Notes under the pieces: model-generated
Told to the model about the DNA's origin: nothing
The model's input: the letters and a program-made list of their open reading frames with translations, nothing else
Databases searched by the model: none
Shown: positions 44,520 to 54,990 of the stretch, in pieces
How positions within the stretch are numbered: the stretch's first letter is position 1
Layout of the letters: each line of letters opens with the position of its first letter
Program-made: the position numbers and the translations under genes
Source of the DNA: Chryseobacterium daeguense DSM 19388
Lineage (GTDB): Bacteria > Bacteroidota > Bacteroidia > Flavobacteriales > Weeksellaceae
NCBI RefSeq assembly: GCF_000430825.1
Contig: NZ_AUMT01000002.1
Coordinates: forward strand, 1 to 64,000
Direction of reading: 5' to 3'
DNA length: 64,000 bases

Positions 44520-47054
44520 ATGGATTATAAGTTTTCACAAGGTTTGAGCCAAGTGTTCAAACAAAGCAAAAGCGAAGCTAAAAGGCTGAAAAGTGAATTT
44601 CTTAATACAGAACATCTACTTTTAGGTATTATAAAAACGGAAAACTCTGCAAAAGAAATCCTTCAAAACCTTAATGCGGATTTAACACAAATCAGAAGAA
44701 AAATTGAAACTCTAAATACAGCAAGTCTAAATCCTATTTCTGAAGAGGTTACCAATATTTCCTTCACCAAGATGGCGGATCACGCCGTTAAACGTGCGGA
44801 ACTTGAATGCAGACAATATAAAAGCAATGAGATTAATACCGTTCATCTGCTTTTAGGCATTCTTTACAAATATGAGGACCCTACTTCTAACATTTTAGGA
44901 GCTTACGATATTGATTATGAAGGAGTTTCAAAAGAGTATCAGACTATGCTTAAAAATTCCGGACAGGCACCTCAGATGAGCGCTTATGACGATGATGATG
45001 AAAGAGAGGAATTTGAGCAAATGAGAAAGCCTACAGGAAATCTGGGTTCTGCAAAAAGTAAAACTCCTACTTTGGATAACTTTGGTAGAGACCTTACTTC
45101 TTTGGCAAGAGACGGAAAACTGGACCCTGTAATCGGGCGTGAAAAAGAAATTGAGAGGGTTTCTCAGATTTTATCAAGAAGAAAGAAAAACAATCCGCTT
45201 CTTATTGGTGAGCCGGGTGTTGGTAAATCTGCCATCGCTGAAGGTTTAGCATTAAGAATTCAGCAGAAAAAAGTTTCCAGAGTTCTTTATGGAAAACGAG
45301 TGATTACTTTGGATCTGGCGAGTTTAGTTGCCGGAACAAAATACCGTGGTCAGTTCGAAGAAAGAATGAAGGCGATTATGACCGAGCTGGAGAAAAACAG
45401 AGATGTCATTTTATTCATTGATGAGCTTCACACCATTGTAGGTGCAGGAAGTTCTACCGGAAGCTTAGATGCATCCAATATGTTTAAACCTGCTTTGGCA
45501 AGAGGTGAGATTCAATGCATCGGAGCTACTACTTTGGATGAATACCGTCAGTATATCGAGAAGGACGGAGCTTTGGAAAGAAGATTCCAGAAGGTAATGG
45601 TGGAGCCAACTTCTATTGACGAAACTGTTCAGATTTTGAATCAGATTAAAGATAAGTATGAAGAGCATCACAATGTAATCTATACTCCGGAAGCAATCTT
45701 AGCCTGTGTCAATTTGACATCAAGATACATCACAGACCGTTTCTTACCGGACAAAGCGATTGATGCAATGGACGAAGCAGGTTCCCGTGTTTACATTAAA
45801 AACATGAAAGTTCCTACAGAAATCATTGATTTTGAAAAGAAAATCGAAGATATTAAGGAATTAAAGCAAAAAGCTGTAAAAGCTCAGGATTATCTTGAAG
45901 CAAGAAAACTTAAGGACGAAGAAGAAAGACTTCAGATGGAGTTAAATTCTGCTCAGGATAAGTGGGACAAAGATGTAAAAGAGAAGAAAGAAACCGTAAC
46001 AGAAGAAAATGTAGCGGAAGTAGTTTCTATGATGAGTGGTGTTCCGGTAACCAAAGTTGGTAAAAATGAGCTTGATAAGTTAGCCGGAATGGATGGCAAC
46101 CTGAACGGAAAAGTAATCGGCCAGGAAGACGCTGTGAAAAAAGTTGTGAAAGCAATTCAAAGAAACAGAGCTGGTCTTAAAGATCCGAACCGTCCGATTG
46201 GTACTTTCATTTTCTTAGGAACAACCGGTGTTGGTAAAACTGAGCTGGCGAAGGTAATGGCAAGAGAACTTTTCGAATCTGATGAATCACTGATCAGAAT
46301 CGATATGAGTGAATACATGGAAAAATTTGCGGTTTCAAGATTAGTTGGAGCTCCTCCGGGATACGTAGGATACGAAGAAGGCGGACAATTAACAGAAGCT
46401 GTAAGAAGAAAACCTTATGCTGTGGTTCTTTTGGATGAGATTGAAAAAGCTCACCCGGATGTATTCAATATTCTGTTGCAGATCCTTGATGAAGGCCACG
46501 TTACAGACAGCTTAGGAAGAAAGATTGACTTTAGAAATACCATCATTATCCTTACTTCAAACATCGGTACAAGAGATCTTAAGGATTTCGGGGACGGTGT
46601 AGGATTCGGAACTTCTGCGAAGAAAACAAGTACAGATTCCAGAGCAAGAAGTACTATTGAAAATGCACTTAAAAAAGCATTCTCACCAGAATTCTTAAAT
46701 AGAATTGATGATATTGTGATCTTCAACTCTCTTGAGAAAGATGATATTAAGAGAATCATTGATCTTGAATTGAATAAACTTTATACAAGACTAGAAAAAT
46801 TAGGTTATAAAGTAGAATTAACTGAAGAAGCGAAAGACTTTATTTCTGAAAAAGGCTGGGATAAAGACTTTGGAGCGAGACCGTTAAAACGTGCTATCCA
46901 GAAATATATTGAAGATTTATTAGCTGAAATGCTGGTAAATAAGCAATTGAATGAAGGAGAAACCGTAGTTCTTGACCTTAATGAGGCGAAAGATGCCTTG
47001 GTAGGAAAAGCTTCAAAAACAAAAAAATCGGCAGCTGAAAAGTCTTCGAATTAG
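44520..47054 (+). CDS. clpC: ClpC-type Clp ATPase
   Basis: 844 residues from ATG 44520; an ATG 12 nt earlier is possible. N-terminal Clp-N repeats (NTEHLLLGII, NEINTVHLLLGIL), AAA-1 with GEPGVGKSAIAEG, a UVR motif (DYLEARKLKDEEERL) typical of ClpC, and AAA-2 with GTTGVGKTELA and sensor-2. It unfolds proteins for ClpP. Terminator follows. Confidence 0.95.
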   Translation: MDYKFSQGLSQVFKQSKSEAKRLKSEFLNTEHLLLGIIKTENSAKEILQNLNADLTQIRRKIETLNTASLNPISEEVTNISFTKMADHAVKRAELECRQYKSNEINTVHLLLGILYKYEDPTSNILGAYDIDYEGVSKEYQTMLKNSGQAPQMSAYDDDDEREEFEQMRKPTGNLGSAKSKTPTLDNFGRDLTSLARDGKLDPVIGREKEIERVSQILSRRKKNNPLLIGEPGVGKSAIAEGLALRIQQKKVSRVLYGKRVITLDLASLVAGTKYRGQFEERMKAIMTELEKNRDVILFIDELHTIVGAGSSTGSLDASNMFKPALARGEIQCIGATTLDEYRQYIEKDGALERRFQKVMVEPTSIDETVQILNQIKDKYEEHHNVIYTPEAILACVNLTSRYITDRFLPDKAIDAMDEAGSRVYIKNMKVPTEIIDFEKKIEDIKELKQKAVKAQDYLEARKLKDEEERLQMELNSAQDKWDKDVKEKKETVTEENVAEVVSMMSGVPVTKVGKNELDKLAGMDGNLNGKVIGQEDAVKKVVKAIQRNRAGLKDPNRPIGTFIFLGTTGVGKTELAKVMARELFESDESLIRIDMSEYMEKFAVSRLVGAPPGYVGYEEGGQLTEAVRRKPYAVVLLDEIEKAHPDVFNILLQILDEGHVTDSLGRKIDFRNTIIILTSNIGTRDLKDFGDGVGFGTSAKKTSTDSRARSTIENALKKAFSPEFLNRIDDIVIFNSLEKDDIKRIIDLELNKLYTRLEKLGYKVELTEEAKDFISEKGWDKDFGARPLKRAIQKYIEDLLAEMLVNKQLNEGETVVLDLNEAKDALVGKASKTKKSAAEKSSN

Positions 47055-47077
47055 TTAGTAAAAAATATAATATAATA

Positions 47078-47108
47078 AAAGCATCGGGAGTTTCTCGATG
47101 CTTTTTTA
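47078..47108 (+). terminator. intrinsic terminator of clpC
   Basis: AAAGCATCG/CGATGCTTT stem with an inner GAG/CTC pairing, then a T tract. Confidence 0.85.
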
Positions 47109-47137
47109 TTTTTATCGTTTTAAATATTTTAATTTTC

Positions 47138-47227
47138 CCACAGATTTCATGGATTTTCACAGATGATTGCACATATTTTTAAAAAATCAAAAACATAAAC
47201 ATCTGTGAAAATCCGTGAAATCTGTGG
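47138..47227. repeat. MITE-like inverted repeat
   Basis: 28-bp arms (47138-47165 and 47200-47227) with one mismatch and a 34-nt AT-rich centre. Arms start CCACAGATTTCA. It lies between the convergent clpC and beta-barrel genes. Confidence 0.8.
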
Positions 47228-47237
47228 TAAATAAATT

Positions 47238-47765
47238 CTAAAGCCCCACCACAAAACCAATACTAGGAACCAAGCCGCTGGAAAATATACTGGAATTTTC
47301 TTTCCACAAAACATTATACATAATCCCCAGCTGCATATAAGAATTATTCCCGATTCTCTGCATATAGCCTCCTCCAAGATATAATGCATCTTCGTTGGTG
47401 TTCATTTTATAATCATAAAACTTGTCTTTATAATTAATAAAATAATGCTGATAGTTAGCACTTAAATAAAAGGTTCTTGCAATATAATAATTAAGAAAAG
47501 GCCCTATACCAAACATTGTAGAACGGTAATAATCAGACGTCTGCCAGGAAATGCTTCCCGCAACGCCTCCTTCAAGGTCATTAGTAAGCCTGTAACCAAC
47601 TCTTGGAGAAGCAGATAAGCTAAAAGAGCTATTGCTTCCAAAACCCAAACCAATACCTCCTCCAAAAGTCCAACGGTTATTGTTTTGCGGTGTTGTTCCT
47701 ATTGAAACCTGGGAAAATACTGATGCCGAAATCAGCAGCATCAGCGGAATAATACATTTTTTCAT
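47238..47765 (-). CDS. outer-membrane beta-barrel protein
   Basis: 175 residues. Signal peptide (1-19, SVFSQ). About eight amphipathic strands with aromatic ends (RWTFGGGIGLGFGSNSSFSL, RVGYRLTNDLEGGVAGSISW), ending in a hydrophobic strand. Small porin-like or adhesion barrel; no enzyme signature. Confidence 0.8.
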   Translation of the reverse strand: MKKCIIPLMLLISASVFSQVSIGTTPQNNNRWTFGGGIGLGFGSNSSFSLSASPRVGYRLTNDLEGGVAGSISWQTSDYYRSTMFGIGPFLNYYIARTFYLSANYQHYFINYKDKFYDYKMNTNEDALYLGGGYMQRIGNNSYMQLGIMYNVLWKENSSIFSSGLVPSIGFVVGL

Positions 47766-47799
47766 TATAAATTGTTTTTATCAATGTTTAAAATTATGG

Positions 47800-47830
47800 T
47801 TTTTTTACGAATTTATTAATTGTATTTTTG
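47800..47830 (+). promoter_or_regulatory. promoter of mnmA
   Basis: TTTT at 47800-47803, 19 nt, TATTTTTG at 47823-47830. Its -7 box lies after an upstream in-frame start at 47820, which favours the later start. Confidence 0.55.
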
Positions 47831-47879
47831 CCGCGTCAAACTAAGAGCTCCCGTTAAGAGTTTCGTAAAATTGAATAAA

Positions 47880-49067
47880 ATGAAAATAGTAGTAGGCCTC
47901 TCAGGAGGTGTAGACTCCAGTGTTACAGCATATTTGCTGCAACAGCAAGGCCATGAAGTGGTGGCTTTGTTTATGAGAAACTGGAATGATGCCTCGGTAA
48001 CGTTGGAAGACGAATGCCCGTGGATCGAAGACAGTAATGACGCCCTTATGGTCGCGCAAAAGCTGGGAATTCCTTTTCAGGTAATCGATATGAGCGATCT
48101 TTATAAAGAAAGAATCGTAGATTATATGTTTGAGGAATATGAAAAAGGAAGAACTCCGAACCCTGATGTTTTGTGTAACAGGGAGGTAAAATTCGATGTT
48201 TTTATGAAGACGGCAATGTCCTTGGGCGCAGATAAAGTGGCAACAGGGCATTATGCAAGAGTAACCTCAACTTTCAATAAAAATGGCAAGGAAATTTTCC
48301 ACCTGTTAGCAGGAAAAGATAACAATAAGGATCAGTCATATTTCTTATGCCAACTCAATCAGGATCAATTATCTAAAGCACTATTCCCGATTGGCGAACT
48401 TACAAAACCTCAGGTAAGAGAAATTGCAAAAGAAATAGGTTTGGTAACGGCTGATAAAAAGGATTCTCAGGGATTATGCTTTATCGGGAAAGTGAGTCTT
48501 CCTCAGTTTTTACAACAGCAATTGGTTCCGAAAGAAGGTGAAATTGTGGAAATTTTTAAAGATTCTCCTCTTTTTACCCAAGAAAAGCCTGAGTTTTCTT
48601 CAAAACAAGAAGAATTGGAATATTTAAGTCAAAAAATCAATTATAAAAAAGCAGACGGTAAAGTGATTGGAAAGCATCAGGGCGCCCAATTTTACACCAT
48701 CGGGCAAAGCAAAGGGCTTGGTATCGGCGGGCATAAGGAAAGCTGTTTTATTATCTCCAGAGATATGGAAAACAATATTCTTTTTGTAGGAGAAGGCCAT
48801 AGTTTTCCGGGATTGCACAGAAAAGCTTTGAAAATTGACAATTCTGAAGTGCACTGGGTACGTGAAGATTTAGCCCTAAAAAATGGAGAATCAATGGAAA
48901 TAATGGGCAGAATAAGATACAGACAATCTTTACAGAAAGCAACTTTGCATCAGTTTGAGGATGCTTTTTATATGGAATTTGAAGAACCTCAGTCTGCCAT
49001 TGCAGAAGGTCAGTTTGCTTCATGGTATCTTGGCGAAGAGCTTTTAGGAAGTGGTGTTATTTCTTAA
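47880..49067 (+). CDS. mnmA: tRNA-specific 2-thiouridylase
   Basis: 395 residues from ATG 47880. That start puts [10 protein letters not shown] at residues 6-15 as usual, and the promoter -7 box excludes the longer form. Sulfuration Cys pair in [12 protein letters not shown] and [10 protein letters not shown]. It installs s2U34 on Lys, Glu and Gln tRNAs. Confidence 0.95.
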   Translation: MKIVVGLSGGVDSSVTAYLLQQQGHEVVALFMRNWNDASVTLEDECPWIEDSNDALMVAQKLGIPFQVIDMSDLYKERIVDYMFEEYEKGRTPNPDVLCNREVKFDVFMKTAMSLGADKVATGHYARVTSTFNKNGKEIFHLLAGKDNNKDQSYFLCQLNQDQLSKALFPIGELTKPQVREIAKEIGLVTADKKDSQGLCFIGKVSLPQFLQQQLVPKEGEIVEIFKDSPLFTQEKPEFSSKQEELEYLSQKINYKKADGKVIGKHQGAQFYTIGQSKGLGIGGHKESCFIISRDMENNILFVGEGHSFPGLHRKALKIDNSEVHWVREDLALKNGESMEIMGRIRYRQSLQKATLHQFEDAFYMEFEEPQSAIAEGQFASWYLGEELLGSGVIS

Positions 49068-49086
49068 ATAATTGAATTTTTTATAT

Positions 49087-49122
49087 AAAAATACCCGAAA
49101 CAAAAAAGTTTCGGGTATTTTA
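49087..49122. terminator. bidirectional terminator between mnmA and the M43 gene
   Basis: AAAATACCCGAAAC/GTTTCGGGTATTTT, a 14-bp perfect stem with A/T tracts on both sides. Confidence 0.85.
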
Positions 49123-49173
49123 TTAACTGATCTTTTCAGATGATAATAAAGAGCTATAACGATTTCTTTTTCA

Positions 49174-50022
49174 TTAATTTATCAAAAATTTAGACCATAC
49201 GCTTCCTGGAGTAAATTTAGAAAGAATGGCTTTTTTCTGCCCGTTGGTAAACATATATCTTGCCACATCATCTGTAATGCACATATAGTTCATCGTCATT
49301 TCTACAGAAGCACACGTTCCGGCATGAGGAAAAGCAGGATTCCCCTGAATATCAGACGAATGTATAGGAGTATCATCAATACCGTCATCTACGCAGTCTC
49401 CTTCGTTATCACCGTTAAAAAGGTGGGTAAGTCCCAGCCAATGCCCAATTTCGTGCACGGTTACCCTTCCTTTATTGTAAGGTGCCACAGCAGTTCCGGT
49501 GCGCCCAAAAGCACTGGATAACACCACCACTCCGTTGAAGTTCGGATTCATCATGTTTTCCGGAGCATCTGCAAAACCTATTCCTTCTGCTCCCGAATTA
49601 TCTTTGTAACGCTCTACGGCATAGATGTTTAATTTTCTTGTAGGGTCAGTAGGATCCAGGCCTCCTCTTGCCGTTTCCTTCATGCCTCCATAAGCTGAAG
49701 AATCATCCCATTTGTCTACATCCATTTTAGCCCTGTTAATTCCTACAAGGACAAACTCTATTCCCACACTGGCTTTATTTTTTGAGAAAATTTCAGGAAC
49801 CGACTGAAAATCTTTGTTTTTTCCATTATAATCTTCATTCAGAACAGCAATCTGTGATTTTATTTGTTCTTCTGATATATTTCCTTTTGTTGTTTCATAT
49901 AAAACATTAACAACAACAGGAATTTTAAGCCTAGGACCCTCTTCTTGAGCAATATTCGTGTGCATGGAATCGTCACTGCAGGAAAATAGGGTAATAACCG
50001 AAATTAAAAATATTTTTCTCAT
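49174..50022 (-). CDS. M43 (cytophagalysin/pappalysin-type) zinc metalloprotease lipoprotein
   Basis: 282 residues. Lipobox Cys15 (LFSC). Zn ligands His190, Glu191, His194 and His200 in VTVHEIGHWLGLTH. Met-turn MNYMCITDD and several Ca-type Asp-rich turns. It should be envelope-anchored. Last gene of the receptor-DUF4249 operon, 20 nt after DUF4249. Confidence 0.92.
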   Translation of the reverse strand: MRKIFLISVITLFSCSDDSMHTNIAQEEGPRLKIPVVVNVLYETTKGNISEEQIKSQIAVLNEDYNGKNKDFQSVPEIFSKNKASVGIEFVLVGINRAKMDVDKWDDSSAYGGMKETARGGLDPTDPTRKLNIYAVERYKDNSGAEGIGFADAPENMMNPNFNGVVVLSSAFGRTGTAVAPYNKGRVTVHEIGHWLGLTHLFNGDNEGDCVDDGIDDTPIHSSDIQGNPAFPHAGTCASVEMTMNYMCITDDVARYMFTNGQKKAILSKFTPGSVWSKFLIN

Positions 50023-50042
50023 GAGTTTGAATTGTATTTTTA

Positions 50043-50855
50043 TTATTGAATAATAATTTGCTTTTCATCAGAAGTGTACGCCGAAAAGTATCCCAGGGCA
50101 CCATTACTAATATTGCTTACAGGGTTTGCAGGCGGCACTCCGGTTGGATCTCCGTTTAATTGAACATTTGGAAGTGCTCTAAAATAATTAAACACCGGTT
50201 TATCAATACATTGCATTTCTACATTTATTGTATCATTTTTTGAATAATTAATAACTGGGGAAATATATCTTGTATTTACCTGCCCATTTCCAATATCATC
50301 ATTATCCAAAATGACATCTACCCAAGAGATTCTTCTGGTGGTTAATTTGAATTTATAATAGTTCCCTTTTTCTGCCGGATCGGTATAAACAGGTAATATC
50401 AAGTAACGATCTAAATATTGGTCAGACACTTTTTTATAGCTGAGATCATCCAGGTTTACTTTTTTAGGCATTTGTGATGTAGCCATATATTCTTTTCCAT
50501 CTACTTTTACAGATAGGGTATAAATATCTCCTGGCTTTGTTGTGAAATGTTGGGTAATGTAATATCCATCTTGGTAATAGATAAGATTTTCAGTCTGCCC
50601 GTTGTTATCTTTCAAAATCACCTGTGCGTTTTTTACAACAGGATAACCTGTTGACAAATCCCCACTGCCTATCTGCGTGATTTTTGTTGATTTTGTAATT
50701 CTGACGTAATATGGCCCTGGGGCATCGTCTACTGCACCTTCGATTACAATTTTTCCGCTTTCGTCAGCGAGCGGAAGCTGTATTTCTTCTTCACAGCCGA
50801 TAAAGGCTAAGAAAACCGAACATACGAACAGGGATTTAATTATATTTTTTATCAT
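50043..50855 (-). CDS. DUF4249 lipoprotein
   Basis: 270 residues. Lipobox Cys21 (AFIGCEEE). The DUF4249 start is GKIVIEGAVDDAPGPYYVRI; the tail is SNGALGYFSAYTSDEKQIII. These proteins pair with TonB-dependent receptors and may sit on them much as SusD does. Two nt after the receptor gene. Confidence 0.9.
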   Translation of the reverse strand: MIKNIIKSLFVCSVFLAFIGCEEEIQLPLADESGKIVIEGAVDDAPGPYYVRITKSTKITQIGSGDLSTGYPVVKNAQVILKDNNGQTENLIYYQDGYYITQHFTTKPGDIYTLSVKVDGKEYMATSQMPKKVNLDDLSYKKVSDQYLDRYLILPVYTDPAEKGNYYKFKLTTRRISWVDVILDNDDIGNGQVNTRYISPVINYSKNDTINVEMQCIDKPVFNYFRALPNVQLNGDPTGVPPANPVSNISNGALGYFSAYTSDEKQIIIQ

Positions 50856-50857
50856 GA

Positions 50858-53106
50858 TTAAAATTTAAAGTTATAAGTTATGTTGGGTACAATGGAGAAC
50901 AATGAAAACTTCGTGATTTTGATGGTCTCGTTATCTGTTGAAGAAAATTCTATGCTGTACGGATTTTTTCTCCCGTAAATATTATAGAGCCCGAAAGACC
51001 ATGAGCTTTTGAAACGATTATTGTTCTGCGGCTCATAAGTCGCGTTAAGATCAAGCCTGTGATAAGAAGGCATTCTGTTGGCATTTCTTGCGCCATACTG
51101 TAAATAGGTTTGCCCATCCAATGTATATCTTCCGACAGGGAACGTCACCGCATTTCCGGTAGAGAAGACAAATGCTCCTGAGAAGGTCCATTTTGGGCTT
51201 ACCGAGTAATTAGCAACAATGGATAAATTGTGTGTTTTATCCTGTGGAGCATTGTACCAGTTTCCCTGACTGATTCCTTCAATTTTTCTTTCAGATTTAG
51301 ATAAGGTATAGGAAACCCATCCGGTAAGGCTACCGCTTGTTTTTTAGCAAGCAATTCAAGACCGTATGCCCTGCCGCTGCCATTGAATAAAAGATTATTC
51401 TGCATATCATCAACCTGAGAAATCTTGACACCTTCCTTATAATCTGATATATTCGACATCTTTTTATAGAAAATATCGGTGCCTATCTCATATCCTCCTT
51501 CAAATTTTTTCGTGTAGCCTAAGCTAAAATGATCTGATATCATAGGCTTTTTAAGATTGATCCAGATATCATTGGTAAAGCTTCCGTCATTGGCTGTAAG
51601 TGCCTGCAGGCCTTGTGAAGTCCTGTTGTAAGATGCAGTTATGAGATTGCTTTTATTCAATTCATAATTCATCAGAATCCTTGGCTCAAAAATAATATTG
51701 GTTGTTTTTTGCAATGGTTCTCCATAGGCCAGTTTTTCTTTTCCTGCAGAGTAAAGAGTAGCGCGGATTCCGTAGTTTAAGTTTAATTTATCTGTAACTT
51801 TAAAATCATCATTTACATACAGGGCATTTTCCCACATGGATCTTTTTTCATCGTGAAAAAGCTCAGTCTGCGATCCGGAAATCTTCGGAAGGGAAAAATT
51901 ATAATACGAGGCCTGAAGTCCGTAATTTAGGGAATGCTTTTCATTAAGATAATGTGAAAAATCCTGCTTGAAAATCCAGTTATTAATTTTTGGTTTTATA
52001 TCAAATGTTTCACCAGTTTCGCCCTCCGCACCGATATTATAGTTGTAGTTACTGTATGAAACTGAAGTGTTTGAAAACACCTTGCTGCTGATAATGCTGT
52101 TCCAGCGCAATGATGAAGCTATATTGCCCCAATTATTATGAAAATCATCATAATCAAAGACATCTTTCCCAAAATAGCCGGATAAATGAATGCTGTTATT
52201 GGCATTGATCTGAAAGTTCATCTTTGCATTCAAATCGTAGAAATACAGTTTTGCTTTTTTATCTACTTCTTCTTTTGAGAGCAAATTATATAAAAGATCC
52301 GCATAGGTTCTCCTTCCGGATATAATGAATGATGATTTCCCCTTCTGGATAGGCCCTTCTACACTCAGCCTGCTGCTGATAAGCCCGATTCCTCCATTAA
52401 TGGCATATTTCTGGTTGTTCCCTTCCTTTCCTTTAATATCAAGAACTGATGAAAGCCTTCCCCCGAATTGTGACGGAATATTGGCTTTATAAAGCGTAAC
52501 ATTCCTTAATGCATCACTGTTGAATGTACTGAAAAATCCTAAAAAGTGAGAATTATTGAAAACCGGAGCTCCATCAAACAAAACAAGATTCTGATCTGTA
52601 TTTCCTCCTCTTACACTTAACCCGGCGCTGCCTTCATTGGAGGATATTCCTGGCAGGAACTGTATTGTTTTAAGAATATCCCTTTCCCCGAAAAGTACCG
52701 GCAGCTTCGATGTTGCCATAACGTCTAAAACATCTCCTCCCAGTTTGGATTTGGTGACAACAGGAGATTTTTTACCTTTAATTTCCACCATTTCGATTTC
52801 GTTTTCTTTTTCGAGTACCCAATCCATTTTAAGGGTTCCGGCAAGATGGATGTTTTTACTTGAAGCTTTGTGCTTGGGATGAGTAATGACCAAAGTGTAG
52901 TCATTTTCCGGAAGAGAGAGTGTATAAAAACCATATTCATTGGTTTCAATTTTCACACCGGGGTTTTCTTTTACAGTGATTATGGCTCCTGTAATAGGCT
53001 CACCACTGCTTTCATCCTTTACCAGCCCATTGATGGAATAGCTTTGCTGTGCGTACGAAAAAGCTGACAAAAAGACTGCCAGCATTGTTGTTTTCATCAT
53101 TTGCAT
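50858..53106 (-). pseudogene. TonB-dependent receptor, frameshifted
   Basis: The 5' reading frame (53106-51199, 635 codons) carries a signal peptide, a carboxypeptidase-like regulatory domain, a plug (VRGGNTDQNLVLFDGAPVFN) and most of the barrel, then runs off frame after ELLAKKQA. The barrel resumes in the -1 frame as SLTGWVSYTLSKSERKIEG and reaches the stop at 50858 (GLYNIYGRKNPYSI). One added base at the CC of 51333-51334 gives AKKQAGSLTGW and about 749 residues. First gene of the DUF4249-M43 operon. Either an inactivated receptor or a base-call error. Confidence 0.88.
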
Positions 53107-53411
53107 TTTTCTGCAAATATAGACTCTTAGAAGAATAAATTACACAAGCTTATTTATACAACAATTTATACGAAAACAGCAAACCATTAGTTAAAAAATA
53201 GATTTTGATTTATATTCTAAATAAAAAAAATTAATAAATGATTATTTTATTCCTGTTTTTAGAATAATTAAAGAACATTACCCGCGTGAAAACGCTATAA
53301 ACTTTATCAAATTTTAACCAAAATTCAATTTTAAATAAAAAAGAATAAACTTTTTTTAATATAAATTTAAGAAATGATAAAATTCGAAATATACAATGAA
53401 ATAGTTCAAAA
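53107..53411. other. 305-nt intergenic stretch
   Basis: Very AT-rich; besides the receptor's promoter box at its left end, nothing was seen. Confidence 0.4.
53114..53121 (-). promoter_or_regulatory. -7 box (TATATTTG) before the receptor operon
   Basis: Exact TAnnTTTG on the minus strand, 7 nt before the ATG; TTGTG lies near the -33 distance. Confidence 0.45.
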
Positions 53412-54155
53412 TCAGCCCACCAGCCAATCTTTAAAATCTTTTACCCGATCACGGCTTACGGTAATTTCTTCTTGTGGCTGAAATTGTAATTCAACCTTAT
53501 AATGGGGCGAAGTATGGATATTTTTAATATAATCTGAATTAATAATAAACTGCCTGTTCGCCCGGAAAAACTTCTTTTCATCCAGAACATCTTCGAGCTC
53601 ATCCAGAGTAAAATCTGACGGATATGAGCGTTCTTGTGTCTGCAGATAAACAATTTTGTTTTCACTGAAGAAACAGCTTATCTCGCTTGTCTGAACAATT
53701 TTAAGGTTATATCCAATTTTAACTAAAATCCTGGAAAGGGTAGTTTTTTCTTTTTTAATTAACTGCTTAATTTCCTGCGAATTAACAGAACTATCTGAAG
53801 GAATAAATGATTTGAATTTTTCTATTGCTCCAGCCAGATCTTCATCCAAAATAGGCTTTAAAAGATAATCAATACTATTCAGTTTGAAGGCTTTTAAAGT
53901 ATACTGATCAAATGCGGTCGTATAAATAATGAACGCTTTTGTAGGAACTTTTTCAAAAATATCGAACGACAGGCCGTCTCCCAGTACAATATCTGAAAAG
54001 ATCAGCTGCGGATGTTCATTTTCGGAAAACCACTGCACGCCTTCTTCTACAGACTCTATTTTTGCAACCAATTCTATTTTAGGGAATTCACTCAACATTC
54101 TTTCTAGTTTCCTAGAAGCGGGCTTTTCATCTTCGATAATGACTGTTTTGATCAT
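53412..54155 (-). CDS. LytTR-family response regulator
   Basis: 247 residues. Receiver domain with phosphoacceptor Asp55 (LIFSDIVLGDG), Thr79/80 and Lys100, then a LytTR DNA-binding domain (about 140-247, ILVKIGYNLKIVQTSEISCF). Partner of the histidine kinase at 55324-56640. Last gene of the 2TM cluster. Confidence 0.94.
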   Translation of the reverse strand: MIKTVIIEDEKPASRKLERMLSEFPKIELVAKIESVEEGVQWFSENEHPQLIFSDIVLGDGLSFDIFEKVPTKAFIIYTTAFDQYTLKAFKLNSIDYLLKPILDEDLAGAIEKFKSFIPSDSSVNSQEIKQLIKKEKTTLSRILVKIGYNLKIVQTSEISCFFSENKIVYLQTQERSYPSDFTLDELEDVLDEKKFFRANRQFIINSDYIKNIHTSPHYKVELQFQPQEEITVSRDRVKDFKDWLVG

Positions 54156-54210
54156 GAAATCCGAATTTATTTTTTAATTTGAAATAAAAATACTTAAAAG
54201 TTGCCAGGTA

Positions 54211-54486
54211 TTAAAACTTAATAGATTCTTTTGTTTTTTTCATTTCCTGCTGTAGGATTTTATTCTCCCAATCAGAATTTAAGATGAATAATTTTACAGC
54301 TTTTACTGTCAATACAATAGCCCAAATTGTTAAAATTATAGACCCATGAAATAAAGATATATCAAATTTTCCTTTCTCGAAAATATCATTAAAAAAGACA
54401 ATTAACGAAACAATTCCAAACCAAACTAAGTTTTTATAGAATTTTTTTAAATCGTTTACTCTTTGCTGTGCCTGATTATAGTTCAT
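54211..54486 (-). CDS. 2TM-domain protein
   Basis: 91 residues. Two membrane helices (about 22-37 and 48-68) framed by YNQAQQRVNDLKKFYKNLVW at the start and WENKILQQEMKK at the end. Shortest, most diverged of the cluster. 55 nt before the regulator. Confidence 0.82.
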   Translation of the reverse strand: MNYNQAQQRVNDLKKFYKNLVWFGIVSLIVFFNDIFEKGKFDISLFHGSIILTIWAIVLTVKAVKLFILNSDWENKILQQEMKKTKESIKF

Positions 54487-54517
54487 TTTAGTAAGCTTTA
54501 AGGTTAATGATTAATTT

Positions 54518-54814
54518 TTAAAGTGATTTTGTGTTTTTTCTTTCCTCTTCCATTAATTCTTTAATTTTTCTTTCTTCCCAGTCTTTTCCGATCCCAAAAG
54601 TATTGATTGCGTGTGCTGCAAGACCAACTCCCCACCCCAACATTGGCCAGAAAAACCATAAGTGGCGTGAATCAGTAAGAAGGTTCAATGCAATTAAAAA
54701 CGGGATCACAAGACAGTATGAAGTAAGATTTCCATAAAATCCTTTCAATTTTTTTACTCTTTTTGTTGCTTTTTCGTAAGCCAAATTTTCTTTGCTGAAT
54801 GATGTAGTTTCCAT
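54518..54814 (-). CDS. 2TM-domain protein
   Basis: 98 residues from ATG 54814, chosen because the 17 earlier codons lie outside the 2TM pattern. YEKATKRVKKLKGFYGNLTS, helix 1, WPMLGWGVGLAAHAINTFG, helix 2, then DWEERKIKELMEEERK. Confidence 0.85.
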   Translation of the reverse strand: METTSFSKENLAYEKATKRVKKLKGFYGNLTSYCLVIPFLIALNLLTDSRHLWFFWPMLGWGVGLAAHAINTFGIGKDWEERKIKELMEEERKNTKSL

Positions 54815-54912
54815 ATTTTTTTGTTTGTTTTTGTTATACAAATGTAGGTTGGAAAATACCCTCAAATCAATTTAATATCACTGAACCGTAGAATTTGCTT
54901 ACTGAATTGTAA

Positions 54913-54938
54913 AATCCCAACTCAATGGAATTGGGATT
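54913..54938 (-). terminator. possible terminator inside the 2TM cluster
   Basis: AATCCCAA/TTGGGATT stem, a few T residues after it on the minus strand. Lies in the 176-nt gap between two 2TM genes, so the cluster may be two transcripts. Confidence 0.45.
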
Positions 54939-54990
54939 ACTTTAATCGAGATAATATATTACTCTTAGTGTTTCAATATGCGCAGAAGGC

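Noticed and set aside
47820..47879. Longer start for mnmA
   Set aside because: The -7 box lies inside it and the PP-loop would be misplaced.
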